The notes: generated by a model not told the origin, from the letters alone. A stretch of DNA of 7,398 nt from Rhodospirillaceae bacterium (GCA_003504035.1 DOBW01000217.1:1-7398), one strand, 5' to 3'; positions 1 through 6,909 are shown, numbered from the stretch's first letter. Translations and numbers: made by a program.

Positions 1-240
1 CGTTTTGGCTCAGGCTGGGCATGGCTCGTGAAGCAGGCCGACGGTTCACTGGCTGTCTCTTCCACACCCAACCAGGACAATCCGCTGATGGACCTGACCG
101 ATGTGAAAGGAACACCTCTGCTGACAATTGATGTATGGGAACACGCCTATTACCTTGACTATCAAAACCGCCGCCCTGATTTCCTACAGGCTTTTTTAGA
201 TCACTTGATCAATTGGGATTTTGCAGCCTCCCAATTATAG
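1..240 (+). CDS. sodB: Superoxide dismutase, Fe type (3' end only)
   Basis: This is the last 79 codons of an iron/manganese superoxide dismutase, which converts superoxide to oxygen and hydrogen peroxide in the cytoplasm. The reading frame is open from base 1, so the start and the N-terminal half lie outside the window. The fragment opens with FGSGWAWLV and contains the family signature DVWEHAYY, whose Asp (fragment residue 44) and His (48) are two of the four metal ligands. The other two ligands, both His, would be upstream. The ending ([12 protein letters not shown] then NWDF) resembles E. coli SodB closely and favours the Fe type, although metal preference cannot be proved from this part. 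A strong terminator begins 14 bases after the TAG stop, so this gene ends its transcript here. Confidence 0.95.
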   Translation, partial: RFGSGWAWLVKQADGSLAVSSTPNQDNPLMDLTDVKGTPLLTIDVWEHAYYLDYQNRRPDFLQAFLDHLINWDFAASQL

Positions 241-254
241 AGTCTTTCTCCAAT

Positions 255-293
255 AAAAAAGGCGGGGAAAATCCCCGCCTTTTTCTTTTTTTT
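255..293. terminator. Bidirectional intrinsic terminator between sodB and the OmpA-like gene
   Basis: A perfect 8-bp GC-rich stem, GGCGGGGA (261-268) with TCCCCGCC (272-279), closes a 3-base AAA loop. It is flanked by an A-run (255-260) and a long T-run (280-293, one C interruption). The A and T runs can lengthen the stem and provide a U-tract on either strand, so the element should stop the sodB transcript on + and the converging OmpA-like transcript on -. Confidence 0.93.
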
Positions 294-305
294 GAAAGCT
301 GATGC

Positions 306-866
306 TTACTTCATTCCGGAAGCATCAATTTCAATTTCTACACGACGATCAGGCTGCAAGCACTGAACCAGCAACTTCTTAGGCATCGTATTAGGACAAA
401 GCGTTGTTGTAACGCTATCACCAAACCATCTTGTCTCAAGAACCTGTGCGTTCATAATGCCCTTGGAAACGAGATATCTACGAACCCTGTCCGCACGGCG
501 TTTGGAAAGTTTTTCGTTAGCAGCGGCATTACCGATACGATCAGCAAAACCGATAATACGTACGCCAACAACATCATCGCCTCTGGCTTTAATGTTGGAA
601 GCTAGTACATTAAGCATCTTTTTGCCCTGCGCTGAAAGCGCCGAACGCCCAAAACCGAAATAAACGGTCTTAGTGCCAAGAGCCATGCCCTGACATTCGT
701 CATAGCTATTTGTCCACATGCTACGCACGCAGTCTGCACCTTTAGTGCAAACCATAGCGCCACGTGAATCACGAACAACATCTAAATTAGCTGCCTGTGC
801 AACTGTAGCAACAGCCAAGCCAAGCAAAAACGTGCCTGCAAGAAAAAGTTTGACAGAATTCTTCAT
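306..866 (-). CDS. Small periplasmic OmpA-C-like peptidoglycan-binding protein
   Basis: A 186-residue exported protein that probably binds peptidoglycan and helps anchor the outer membrane. Residues 1-25 form a Sec signal peptide (KNSVK, a hydrophobic core, then AQA with cleavage before Ala26). Residues about 65-182 are an OmpA C-terminal domain very like that of E. coli OmpA: GFADRIG holds the Asp109 and LSKRRAD the Arg124 expected to grip diaminopimelate. Cys157 and Cys169, just before QPDRRVEIEID, match the disulfide of E. coli OmpA. There is no beta-barrel. The short N-terminal part (26-64) has three more cysteines (40, 46, 58) and a WTNSYDEC segment that I cannot assign. I chose the ATG at 866 because GGAG lies 7 bases upstream and the signal peptide starts there. 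An open frame continues to 950 but has no good ribosome site and covers the 5' UTR. No lipobox is seen, so it is not a lipoprotein. Confidence 0.9.
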   Translation of the reverse strand: MKNSVKLFLAGTFLLGLAVATVAQAANLDVVRDSRGAMVCTKGADCVRSMWTNSYDECQGMALGTKTVYFGFGRSALSAQGKKMLNVLASNIKARGDDVVGVRIIGFADRIGNAAANEKLSKRRADRVRRYLVSKGIMNAQVLETRWFGDSVTTTLCPNTMPKKLLVQCLQPDRRVEIEIDASGMK

Positions 867-961
867 GGTTTTCTCCATTAGAGTAAAACAACCGCCGGCC
901 CAAAGACGGCCAACAAAAAATAGGGGAAGCACCGAGCCAGTCCGCATCATAGACAGTACTT

Positions 962-990
962 ATTAAAGACCGGTTACGCAGTCTTTTCAA
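962..990 (-). promoter_or_regulatory. Sigma-70-type promoter of the OmpA-like gene
   Basis: Read on the minus strand, TTGAAA (990-985) and TTTAAT (967-962) are separated by exactly 17 bases, close to the housekeeping consensus. Transcription would start near 955 and leave an untranslated leader of roughly 90 bases before the ATG at 866. A second -10-like TATGAT lies a little downstream on the same strand but has no good -35 partner. Confidence 0.6.
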
Positions 991-1063
991 TACACGAAAT
1001 GCCCTTATTTTGTTGTTTTTAGACCATACCGCGCTCTTTTGGCCACAGAGGTAGGGTTTTCTT

Positions 1064-1091
1064 TTGTTCTGAAGCACCTTAGTGATATTAT
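1064..1091 (+). promoter_or_regulatory. Candidate hemN promoter
   Basis: TTGTTC (1064-1069) and TATTAT (1086-1091) are 16 bases apart, which would start transcription near 1098 and give a leader of about 33 bases. A GATTC (GANTC, the CcrM methylation motif of alphaproteobacteria) sits at 1095-1099 over the predicted start, though such sites occur often by chance. I looked for an FNR/FixK-type palindrome (TTGAT-N4-ATCAA), which often controls hemN, and found none in 867-1130. The only hint is an unpaired TTGAT half at 1093-1097. Confidence 0.4.
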
Positions 1092-1130
1092 ATTGATTCG
1101 TTTTTACCCCTCTTGCTCAAGAGGCGACTT

Positions 1131-2576
1131 ATGGTTCACGCTGTTGCTTCACTTCCCCTACAAGAGTCAGAAGACATCGTCTCTGATGAAGCCTTTTTTG
1201 ACCCTTTTGCAGGGCTTTTAGGCCAAAACACGCCAAGCGATGATCTGTGGCTAGGAAAGGCCGCGCCGCGTTATACGAGCTATCCTCCGGCAACAGCCTT
1301 TCAGGAAGACCTCACCACCGAAAACTACAGGGGTGTGCTAGAAGGTCTATCGCCTGAAGAACCCATTTCCCTTTATGTCCATATTCCCTTCTGTCAGAAG
1401 CTTTGTCTTTACTGCGGATGCCACACATCACCGACCCAGCAACATGATCCCGTTGATCGTTATCTTCATACAGTTCATCGTGAACTTGAAAATTTGGCCA
1501 CAATGTCGCCACGATCAAGACGCATCAGTCACCTCCATTTTGGTGGCGGCTCGCCCAACATCATGTCAGAAAAAGATTTGGGCCTGATGATTGGGGCGAT
1601 GGCACGCCGTTTTGATCTAAGCTCCACGCAAGAAATAGCTATGGAGCTGGACCCACGCCTCATCACAAAAGCACAAGCTCGCGTTCTAGGCATGGCTGGT
1701 ATAACGCGTGTCAGTCTGGGCATTCAGGATTTTGATGAGGACGTACAAGAAGCCATCGGTCGCGTTCATTCTTTTGAACAAATTGCAAAAAGTTGTTATC
1801 TCCTGCGGGAAGCTGGCATAGAAAAAATAAATTTTGATCTCATGTATGGCCTTCCCAAGCAATCACCGCTTTCTGTAGCAAAGACCGCGCGTCTTGCTTC
1901 TAGTCTTACGCCTGACAGAATTGCGCTTTTTCCCTATGCCCACATGCCACACGTCAAAAAACATCAAAAAGTGCTTGAACAATTTGTCTTGCCTGGCCCC
2001 CACGCAGCCTTGGCGATGGAACGCGCAGCACGGGCTATCTTGCGCGAAGACGGGTTTATTGAAATTGGTATGGATCATTTTGCGCGGCCTTCCGATTCAC
2101 TAACAAAGGCCAAAGAAACCGGCAAGCTTCGCCGAAACTTCCAAGGCTATACAGATGACACGGCGAGCACACTTCTTGGCGTTGGCGCTAGTTCAATCTC
2201 TCAAACCACAGATTTTTATTTTCAAAACGCCTGCGATATTGACGATTACGCTCAACATATTTCAAAACATGGCTTAGCAACAACGCGCGGCCTCCATTTG
2301 AGCAGCGAAGACAAATTTCGCGCCGACATTATTCAAGAATTGATGTGTACATTATCTGTCAATCTGGAGAAAATCTGCACTAAGAATAATTTTTCGGTTT
2401 CTACCCTTGCCGAATCTCTTGAAGCTTTAGAACCTTTTGAAAAGGCTGGTCTTATCCAGCGCGACGGCTATAAAATTAAACTCCTAACGGCGCACCGCAT
2501 GGCCGTGCGCGTTATTGCATCTGTTTTTGACACAACACAACACGATGACAAAACGCCTGTTTCACGGACGGTCTAA
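1131..2576 (+). CDS. hemN: Oxygen-independent coproporphyrinogen III dehydrogenase
   Basis: A cytoplasmic radical-SAM enzyme of 481 residues that oxidatively decarboxylates coproporphyrinogen III to protoporphyrinogen IX in haem synthesis without oxygen. IPFCQKLCLYCGC carries the CxxxCxxC iron-sulfur motif (Cys88, 92, 95) plus the extra Cys97. That CGC ending separates true HemN from the haem chaperone HemW. Other HemN landmarks are PRYTSYPPA (46-54), the glycine motif GGGSP (138-142, Ser where Thr is usual), QDF (199-201), NFDLMYGLPKQ (234-244), FPYAHMP (267-273) and GMDHFARP (313-320) followed by RRNFQGYT. The C-terminal HemN domain ends with VRVIASVFD. It is about 24 residues longer than E. 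coli HemN, mostly at the N-terminus. The ATG at 1131 is preferred because AGAGG lies 6 bases upstream; a TTG at 1113 is also in frame but would have no ribosome site. Its 3' end overlaps the converging glycosidase gene by 15 bases. Confidence 0.95.
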   Translation: MVHAVASLPLQESEDIVSDEAFFDPFAGLLGQNTPSDDLWLGKAAPRYTSYPPATAFQEDLTTENYRGVLEGLSPEEPISLYVHIPFCQKLCLYCGCHTSPTQQHDPVDRYLHTVHRELENLATMSPRSRRISHLHFGGGSPNIMSEKDLGLMIGAMARRFDLSSTQEIAMELDPRLITKAQARVLGMAGITRVSLGIQDFDEDVQEAIGRVHSFEQIAKSCYLLREAGIEKINFDLMYGLPKQSPLSVAKTARLASSLTPDRIALFPYAHMPHVKKHQKVLEQFVLPGPHAALAMERAARAILREDGFIEIGMDHFARPSDSLTKAKETGKLRRNFQGYTDDTASTLLGVGASSISQTTDFYFQNACDIDDYAQHISKHGLATTRGLHLSSEDKFRADIIQELMCTLSVNLEKICTKNNFSVSTLAESLEALEPFEKAGLIQRDGYKIKLLTAHRMAVRVIASVFDTTQHDDKTPVSRTV

Positions 2577-3821
2577 AGAAATCTCCCACAACGAAGATGA
2601 AACACCAAGGACGCTTGGGCACGAGGATAAAAACACGCCCTCTTTTCCTCCTTCTTTTTTGAAAGAGACAGAAGGATAGTCTTTTTCTCTTAAACTCCAG
2701 CCCACAAGGATTTGTTTACCCTCAGGCGCAGAAAAAAGAAGAAGAACATCGCGCGGATTAAGCGTATGAATTTGACGCTCAAGAACAGCGTGGCGCAAAA
2801 CAGGCAAAAGCCTTTCAATCCATTTAAAAGCTGGCTTGGCTTTTCCATCTGCATACACAAGGCCGAAATGGCCTTCATCATCTTCAGGATCAGGGCGCGA
2901 ATCTTTCCATTCATACCAAATCGAAAGCGGCACGCCCCACATAACATCAATCAATCTTGTACGAAGCGCATAATCGGCGCGCTTTTCTTCAGAAACCTGC
3001 GTGCCTGTATAGCCCCACTCGGTATTTAAAAGAGGTTTAGAAACACGATGTTTTATCATCAAAGGAAATAAACGACGATAGTCTTTAAAAACAGCTTCTG
3101 GCTCTTCATCACCATGACGATAAGGATGAACTGTTATTGCATCCATACACGCCGACGCACCGGAAGATAAAAAACTTTCAAAAAAAGCAGAGCCAACATC
3201 GTCTTGCGGATCCGGAATGCGCCCCAAGGAAGGACCTACAATAAAAGCATCAGGCACAACAGAGCGCATAGTTTTACACGCCGCCTCAGCCAAAACAGAA
3301 AAGTGCTGGACATCTGCCTTAGGCGGCCAGAAGCGTGCAAGATCAGGCTCATTCCAAATTTCCCAAACAATGTCCTTACTGCCGTAACGCAAAACAACCT
3401 GCGCTGTAAACCGTGCATAGGCTTGGATAGCCTCTGGCGTCATAGGCGCACGCACACGTACAAGATCATGGTCCACATTATTAGGCGGCGCGGGAACAAA
3501 ACCGCCATAAGAAGGATGGCCACCTAAAAGCGGAACAACCATTTTAAGGCCAGCACGGCGAACCCGCGCAACAAGCGCATCGGTTTGTTGCCAATCATAA
3601 TGGCCAAGCTCTTTTTCTATTTCAGTCCAACCAATAGCAAAGCGGACAAAACCAAAACCGGCGGCATGAATCCGCTCAAGATCTTCCTTTGCCGCAATCC
3701 ACCCTTTTATCTGTACTCCAAAACCATCTCCAACAGCGCGTGAGAGCAGCGGCGCACGGGCGGCATGGCATGGCGGTGCCACAAAACAAAACACACTGAG
3801 AAAAAGAAAAAGAAGCCTCAT
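2562..3821 (-). CDS. Exported clan GH-A glycoside hydrolase (PslG/GH39- or GH5-like)
   Basis: A 419-residue secreted glycosidase. Residues 1-20 are a signal peptide (MRLLFLFLS, then CHA with cleavage before Ala21). The rest looks like a (beta/alpha)8 retaining hydrolase of clan GH-A: WEIWNEPD (153-160) supplies the acid/base Glu158, VHPY (231-234) is the typical strand motif, and NTEWG (266-270) supplies the probable nucleophile Glu268. IWYEW followed by DSRPDPEDDEGHFGLV (308-323) is typical of PslG-like enzymes found with exopolysaccharide genes. Residues about 345-419 look like a small C-terminal beta domain. Substrate is unknown; by context it probably cuts the polymer made by the two upstream genes, in the periplasm or outside. 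The ATG overlaps the TGA of the glycosyltransferase gene (ATGA, 4 bp) and has no clear ribosome site of its own, so translation is probably coupled. Exact GH family is not certain. Confidence 0.85.
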   Translation of the reverse strand: MRLLFLFLSVFCFVAPPCHAARAPLLSRAVGDGFGVQIKGWIAAKEDLERIHAAGFGFVRFAIGWTEIEKELGHYDWQQTDALVARVRRAGLKMVVPLLGGHPSYGGFVPAPPNNVDHDLVRVRAPMTPEAIQAYARFTAQVVLRYGSKDIVWEIWNEPDLARFWPPKADVQHFSVLAEAACKTMRSVVPDAFIVGPSLGRIPDPQDDVGSAFFESFLSSGASACMDAITVHPYRHGDEEPEAVFKDYRRLFPLMIKHRVSKPLLNTEWGYTGTQVSEEKRADYALRTRLIDVMWGVPLSIWYEWKDSRPDPEDDEGHFGLVYADGKAKPAFKWIERLLPVLRHAVLERQIHTLNPRDVLLLFSAPEGKQILVGWSLREKDYPSVSFKKEGGKEGVFLSSCPSVLGVSSSLWEISLDRP

Positions 3822-4939
3822 GATTGTTCTACTGCCATGCGATAAAAGTCTAAGGTAGAAGCCGTCATGCGCCGCACGGTAAAGAAGTCACCCTGACGCA
3901 GCGCGGCGGCAGCCATTTCTTTGCACGCCGTAACATCAAGCTGAAGGTAAGACTTCAAAGCAAAAGCCAAGCTTCCTGTTTCAAAATCTTTGGCAACAAA
4001 GCCCGTCTTGCCTTGCAAGACACATTCTGGCGTACCGCCAACCGGCGTGCTCACAATTGGAATACTTGCCTGAAGGGCTTCAATAAAAACAAGCGGCAAT
4101 CCTTCGTAGTCACTGGAGCAAAACAGAACGTCAAAACCCGACATGAAAAGACGCGCATCCTGTCCTTCCCAAATTTTTATGCGCTCTGAAACCCCGTATA
4201 TTTCAGCTTTCTTTTTAAGTTGTTCCAACAAAGAACCGCTGCCAACAACCGCAAGACGAAGATTTTTATGTTCAACTGCTGCCAAAGCAAAAGCTTCCAC
4301 AAGACGCGTGGGATTTTTCTGCGATGAAAGACGACCAACAAACCCAACGACCTTTTCTTTTTCACTATAGCCCATACGAGATCGAGCTTCTCCACGCGTG
4401 GCAAGAAAAGGCAAAGACACACCATTAGGAATAACTTTTATTCTATGCTCACTAATGCCCAAATCGCAGGAAGCATGTTTTCTTTCGCCTTCGGACACCA
4501 CAATAATGAAGTCTGTGAAAAAACTTAGCACCTTCTCGATAAGGCCATAAAAACGAGACGCACCTGAAGCCATCGTGACAAAAGCGTGCGGCGTATAAAT
4601 AACGCGCATAGCCGGAAAAAAAACACCCACAAGACGCGCCAACGCACCGGCCTTAGAGCTATGAGCATGAAGAATATCGTAGGGACCTGTCTTTTTTAAA
4701 AGACGGTAAAGCGCTACAACGCTCCAAAGATCATGGATACCAACAGCACGTTGCATAGAAAAAGCTATTTTCCTACACTTTTTGAGATTCCTTAGATCTT
4801 CCTCAAATAAAGAATCGGCGCGCACCGGAGAATAAATAAAAGTTACTTCTTCACCCTTAGATGCAAGCCCCTGCGTCAAAGCAAGCGCACAACGCACGCT
4901 TCCTCCTGATGTTGATTCTATAATTTGAGCAATACGCAT
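3818..4939 (-). CDS. GT4 family glycosyltransferase (GT-B fold)
   Basis: A 373-residue cytoplasmic glycosyltransferase that probably adds a sugar from a nucleotide donor to the undecaprenyl-linked glycan begun by the neighbouring WbaP-like enzyme, with retention of configuration. The N-terminal Rossmann domain has the loop STSGGSVR (9-16) and HAHSSKAG (91-98), then YTPHAF (115-120). The C-terminal donor-binding domain has IPNGV (170-174), VGRLSSQKNP (201-210, with the Arg/Lys that contact the diphosphate) and the EX7E motif (Glu279 and Glu287 in YEGLPLVFIEAL). Length is normal for the family. There is no signal peptide or membrane span. The donor and the linkage cannot be read from the sequence. 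A GGGGG run 10 bases before the ATG is a slightly distant ribosome site. It follows the WbaP-like gene after 37 bases and overlaps the glycosidase gene by 4. Confidence 0.92.
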   Translation of the reverse strand: MRIAQIIESTSGGSVRCALALTQGLASKGEEVTFIYSPVRADSLFEEDLRNLKKCRKIAFSMQRAVGIHDLWSVVALYRLLKKTGPYDILHAHSSKAGALARLVGVFFPAMRVIYTPHAFVTMASGASRFYGLIEKVLSFFTDFIIVVSEGERKHASCDLGISEHRIKVIPNGVSLPFLATRGEARSRMGYSEKEKVVGFVGRLSSQKNPTRLVEAFALAAVEHKNLRLAVVGSGSLLEQLKKKAEIYGVSERIKIWEGQDARLFMSGFDVLFCSSDYEGLPLVFIEALQASIPIVSTPVGGTPECVLQGKTGFVAKDFETGSLAFALKSYLQLDVTACKEMAAAALRQGDFFTVRRMTASTLDFYRMAVEQS

Positions 4940-4976
4940 GTAAGATGCGCCCCCTAAACATCAAAGCAGATAGGTT

Positions 4977-6554
4977 CTAGCAAGCTCCTGTTTTTTTTAA
5001 CACAGCCGGAATTGTTTTAAACAGTATAGCAATGTCATGCCACAACGACCAGTTGCGCACGTACCAACCATCCATCTGAACACGGCGTGAAAAAGAAAGA
5101 TTACTCCGCCCACTAACCTGCCACAAACCCGTTAAGCCAGGACGCACTTTTCTGTAGAGAGAGATATCTCTATCATAGGCATCTTTTTCGGCAAGCTTGA
5201 TGGGCCGTGGCCCTACCAGACTCATATCACCGCGCAGCACATTGATAAGCTGAGGCAGCTCATCAAGACTCCACCGGCGCATAAACTGGCCAATTTTTGT
5301 TATACGTGGATCACCTTCCCGCAGTTTGTGATAACACTCCCACTCGGCTTTCTTGCGAAGATTTTTTTCCAAAAAGGCCTCCAAAACAGCTTCGCTGTTT
5401 TGGACCATGGACCGAAATTTAAGACACATAAAGGGGCGTCCATTCAGCCCCATACGTTTATCACCATAGAAAACAGGCCCGCCATCGCGCCGAACAAGAA
5501 GCGCCAAGGAAATTAAAAGAGGACTGAGAAAGAAAAGCCCTATCCCTGCGCCAAAGATATCAAGACTACGCTTAAGGAAACGCGGCAAAGGCTGTTCCAA
5601 ATTGGAAATATGCGTCATCAACATGACGTCATGATTGAAAAAATACTGTGGCGTCATGCCCAAAACCGGCAAATGACGCAGCGGTGGGGAAATCGAAAAA
5701 GGAATACCTTCTCGTGCTAATTGCGCAATAGCCTCGCCAGCATCAGCCAAAGCCAGCCCATCCATAGCAATCACGACATAATCGGCATTAAAGCGCGCAC
5801 AAAGCCTTTCCCAAGAATTATCGGTTTGTTCTAAAAGGAGAGGAAGATTTTCGATCTGCATAGCAATTTCATAGCCAAGCTCTGGCTCTGAACGCAAGGC
5901 AGCACGCGTTTCATCTGCCATTATTCCTGAACCGACCAGCAACGTACGAAGCTGCCACTTCTGAGAACGCCGCAAAGAAGCGCGAACCAAAAAACGTGAA
6001 GACAAAAGAGCAAATCCGGCAAAAAGCCACGCCGAGGTCAACCAAAGACGCGAGGGATCCTGCTTGGCAGCAAATTGGAAAAAGCCATCGACAATCAGCG
6101 CAAAGCCAAGCGTTTTGACAACAGTTTGCGTTTCAAACCAAAAGGGCATGCGCGTTTTGTATTGGCCCGTGTGACAAAACCATAAAACAACACCAAGCGA
6201 CACCATAACAAACTGACTGAAACGTAGGCCCTCCGCCAAAAGTGAAAGGCTCTCAAAAGAACGCCCTAAAACAGTTGTATTGATGACAGAGGCCGCACTC
6301 CACGCAATAGCAAACCCCCAAAGCAAAGCAAAGATGTCACTTAGAATAAACCAACGCAGTGCATCCGAAGGATGGCGGCGGGCTTGCGTTTGAGTCTGAG
6401 GAAAAAAATCTGTGACGGGCATAGCCGAAATTTCGGCCATAATGGTCGTAAGTCTCGTCTTCGCTCGTTCAGAAGTGGAAATATCATCTGAAGAAGGACT
6501 ATGTGGCGCCGAAACAGGCGACCGAAGACGTCTAAACGCTTCACGAGGCGACAT
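4977..6554 (-). CDS. WbaP-like undecaprenyl-phosphate hexose-1-phosphate transferase
   Basis: A 525-residue inner-membrane enzyme that transfers a sugar phosphate (often galactose- or glucose-1-phosphate) from a UDP-sugar to undecaprenyl phosphate, the first step of exopolysaccharide, capsule or O-antigen synthesis. After a polar, Ser/Pro/Thr-rich tail of about 65 residues come four predicted membrane helices (about 68-92, 112-129, 146-162, 170-190) and a Rossmann-like CoA-binding_3 type domain (about 198-318). A membrane-entering helix follows (329-354, starting KRSLDIFGAGIG), then the catalytic domain. The last shows KFRSM (379-383), the catalytic Asp-Glu pair in DELPQL (431-436), SLVGPRP (445-451) and PGLTGLWQVSGRS (472-484). 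It ends in the usual manner after a Trp-rich stretch. The ATG at 6554 is chosen because AAGGAAAGGG lies just upstream; a GTG at 6611 is in frame but has no ribosome site. It is the first gene of a three-gene operon. Which sugar it uses is unknown. Confidence 0.93.
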   Translation of the reverse strand: MSPREAFRRLRSPVSAPHSPSSDDISTSERAKTRLTTIMAEISAMPVTDFFPQTQTQARRHPSDALRWFILSDIFALLWGFAIAWSAASVINTTVLGRSFESLSLLAEGLRFSQFVMVSLGVVLWFCHTGQYKTRMPFWFETQTVVKTLGFALIVDGFFQFAAKQDPSRLWLTSAWLFAGFALLSSRFLVRASLRRSQKWQLRTLLVGSGIMADETRAALRSEPELGYEIAMQIENLPLLLEQTDNSWERLCARFNADYVVIAMDGLALADAGEAIAQLAREGIPFSISPPLRHLPVLGMTPQYFFNHDVMLMTHISNLEQPLPRFLKRSLDIFGAGIGLFFLSPLLISLALLVRRDGGPVFYGDKRMGLNGRPFMCLKFRSMVQNSEAVLEAFLEKNLRKKAEWECYHKLREGDPRITKIGQFMRRWSLDELPQLINVLRGDMSLVGPRPIKLAEKDAYDRDISLYRKVRPGLTGLWQVSGRSNLSFSRRVQMDGWYVRNWSLWHDIAILFKTIPAVLKKTGAC

Positions 6555-6631
6555 ATTAGACCCTTTCCTTAAAAAGATTTTGCCAAAATCAGCTTTAGGA
6601 TCTGTCCTCACAATTACCGTAAATTCTGTAC

Positions 6632-6692
6632 GAGGCGAAGAAACAGACCCATATAATGCCCTGAAAGAAATAAATTTCCTGAGGCGAGAAAC
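6632..6692. repeat. Imperfect direct repeat GAGGCGA(A)GAAAC
   Basis: GAGGCGAAGAAAC (6632-6644) and GAGGCGAGAAAC (6681-6692) differ by one base insertion and start 49 bases apart, in the leader or promoter of the polysaccharide operon. They could be a regulator's binding sites, but two short copies may be chance. Confidence 0.3.
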
Positions 6693-6695
6693 CCG

Positions 6696-6703
6696 TTAAC
6701 CAT
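6696..6703 (+). promoter_or_regulatory. Isolated CtrA-type half-site TTAACCAT
   Basis: TTAACCAT matches the extended half-site often bound by the response regulator CtrA in alphaproteobacteria. No second TTAA lies at 7-base spacing. It is 142 bases upstream of the WbaP-like start codon, on the side towards that operon. Confidence 0.35.
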
Positions 6704-6747
6704 TTCTTTACATTTTAGCACATAAGCCAAGAAAGTAATACTTGTAT

Positions 6748-6797
6748 TTAAGAAACCATTAACCTTATTTAAGACATCATTAGCTTTTTATTAACCC
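6748..6797 (+). promoter_or_regulatory. Phased array of five CtrA-like half-sites
   Basis: TTAA or TTAG cores begin at 6748, 6759, 6769, 6780 and 6791, so successive spacings are 11, 10, 11 and 11 bases. TTAAGAAACCATTAACC (6748-6764) is a perfect TTAA-N7-TTAAC box of the known CtrA consensus. TTAG-N7-TTAACC (6780-6796) is a one-mismatch copy, and 6769-6783 reads TTAA-N7-TTAG between them. All lie on one face of the helix, as expected for cooperative binding of CtrA dimers. The trailing CC of the two best boxes points them towards the DUF3141 gene, but a palindromic core can act on either side. The protein bound is an inference from the motif; CtrA itself is not encoded here. Confidence 0.6.
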
Positions 6798-6825
6798 TTT
6801 TGTATTTTTGCCACAAAGCTATGAT
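6797..6825 (+). promoter_or_regulatory. Candidate promoter for the DUF3141 gene
   Basis: TATGAT (6820-6825) is one base from the -10 consensus. The corresponding -35 position (6797-6802, CTTTTG) is poor, but the second CtrA-like box ends directly against it, which is the layout of activator-dependent CtrA promoters. Transcription would start near 6832 and run through the alternative hairpins before reaching the start codon at 6987. Confidence 0.35.
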
Positions 6826-6845
6826 CTCAGATAGCCTTGGTTTTC

Positions 6846-6884
6846 CGCCCTTTTTTCATAAAAGGGCGCGACCCTTTTGTTTTT
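6846..6884 (+). promoter_or_regulatory. Mutually exclusive hairpins, attenuator-like
   Basis: Three segments compete. CGCCCTTTT (6846-6854) pairs perfectly over 9 bp with AAAAGGGCG (6860-6868) around a 5-base loop. The AAAAGGG of that same segment (6860-6866) can instead pair over 7 bp with CCCTTTT (6872-6878), also around a 5-base loop, and is then followed by GTTTT. The second form looks like a weak intrinsic terminator on the + strand and the first would prevent it. On the - strand no T-run follows either hairpin. No leader peptide or ligand-binding domain that would switch them is evident, so it may also just be a terminator for a short transcript. Confidence 0.4.
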
Positions 6885-6909
6885 GCACAAAGAGCAAGGC
6901 ATGATAACG

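Noticed and set aside
867..950. N-terminal extension of the OmpA-like frame starting at 950.
   Set aside because: It would bury the signal peptide behind 28 extra residues, and the good GGAG ribosome site serves the ATG at 866.
1113..1130. TTG start at 1113 for hemN.
   Set aside because: The purine-rich ribosome site AAGAGG falls inside this stretch and is correctly spaced for the ATG at 1131.
2490..2510. Inverted repeat GCGCAC ... GTGCGC near the 3' end of hemN, considered as a terminator for the converging operon.
   Set aside because: It lies within conserved hemN codons, has a 9-base loop and is not followed by a T-run on either strand.
2605..2618. Small hairpin CCAAG-GACG-CTTGG just past hemN, considered as its terminator.
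   Set aside because: Only 5 bp of stem and no T-run; it is within the glycosidase coding sequence.
3204..3527. A 107-codon plus-strand frame antisense to the glycosidase gene.
   Set aside because: It has no recognisable domain or ribosome site, and the opposite frame carries a clear glycosidase with catalytic motifs.
6555..6611. GTG start at 6611 for the WbaP-like protein.
   Set aside because: No ribosome site precedes it, while the ATG at 6554 has AAGGAAAGGG directly upstream.
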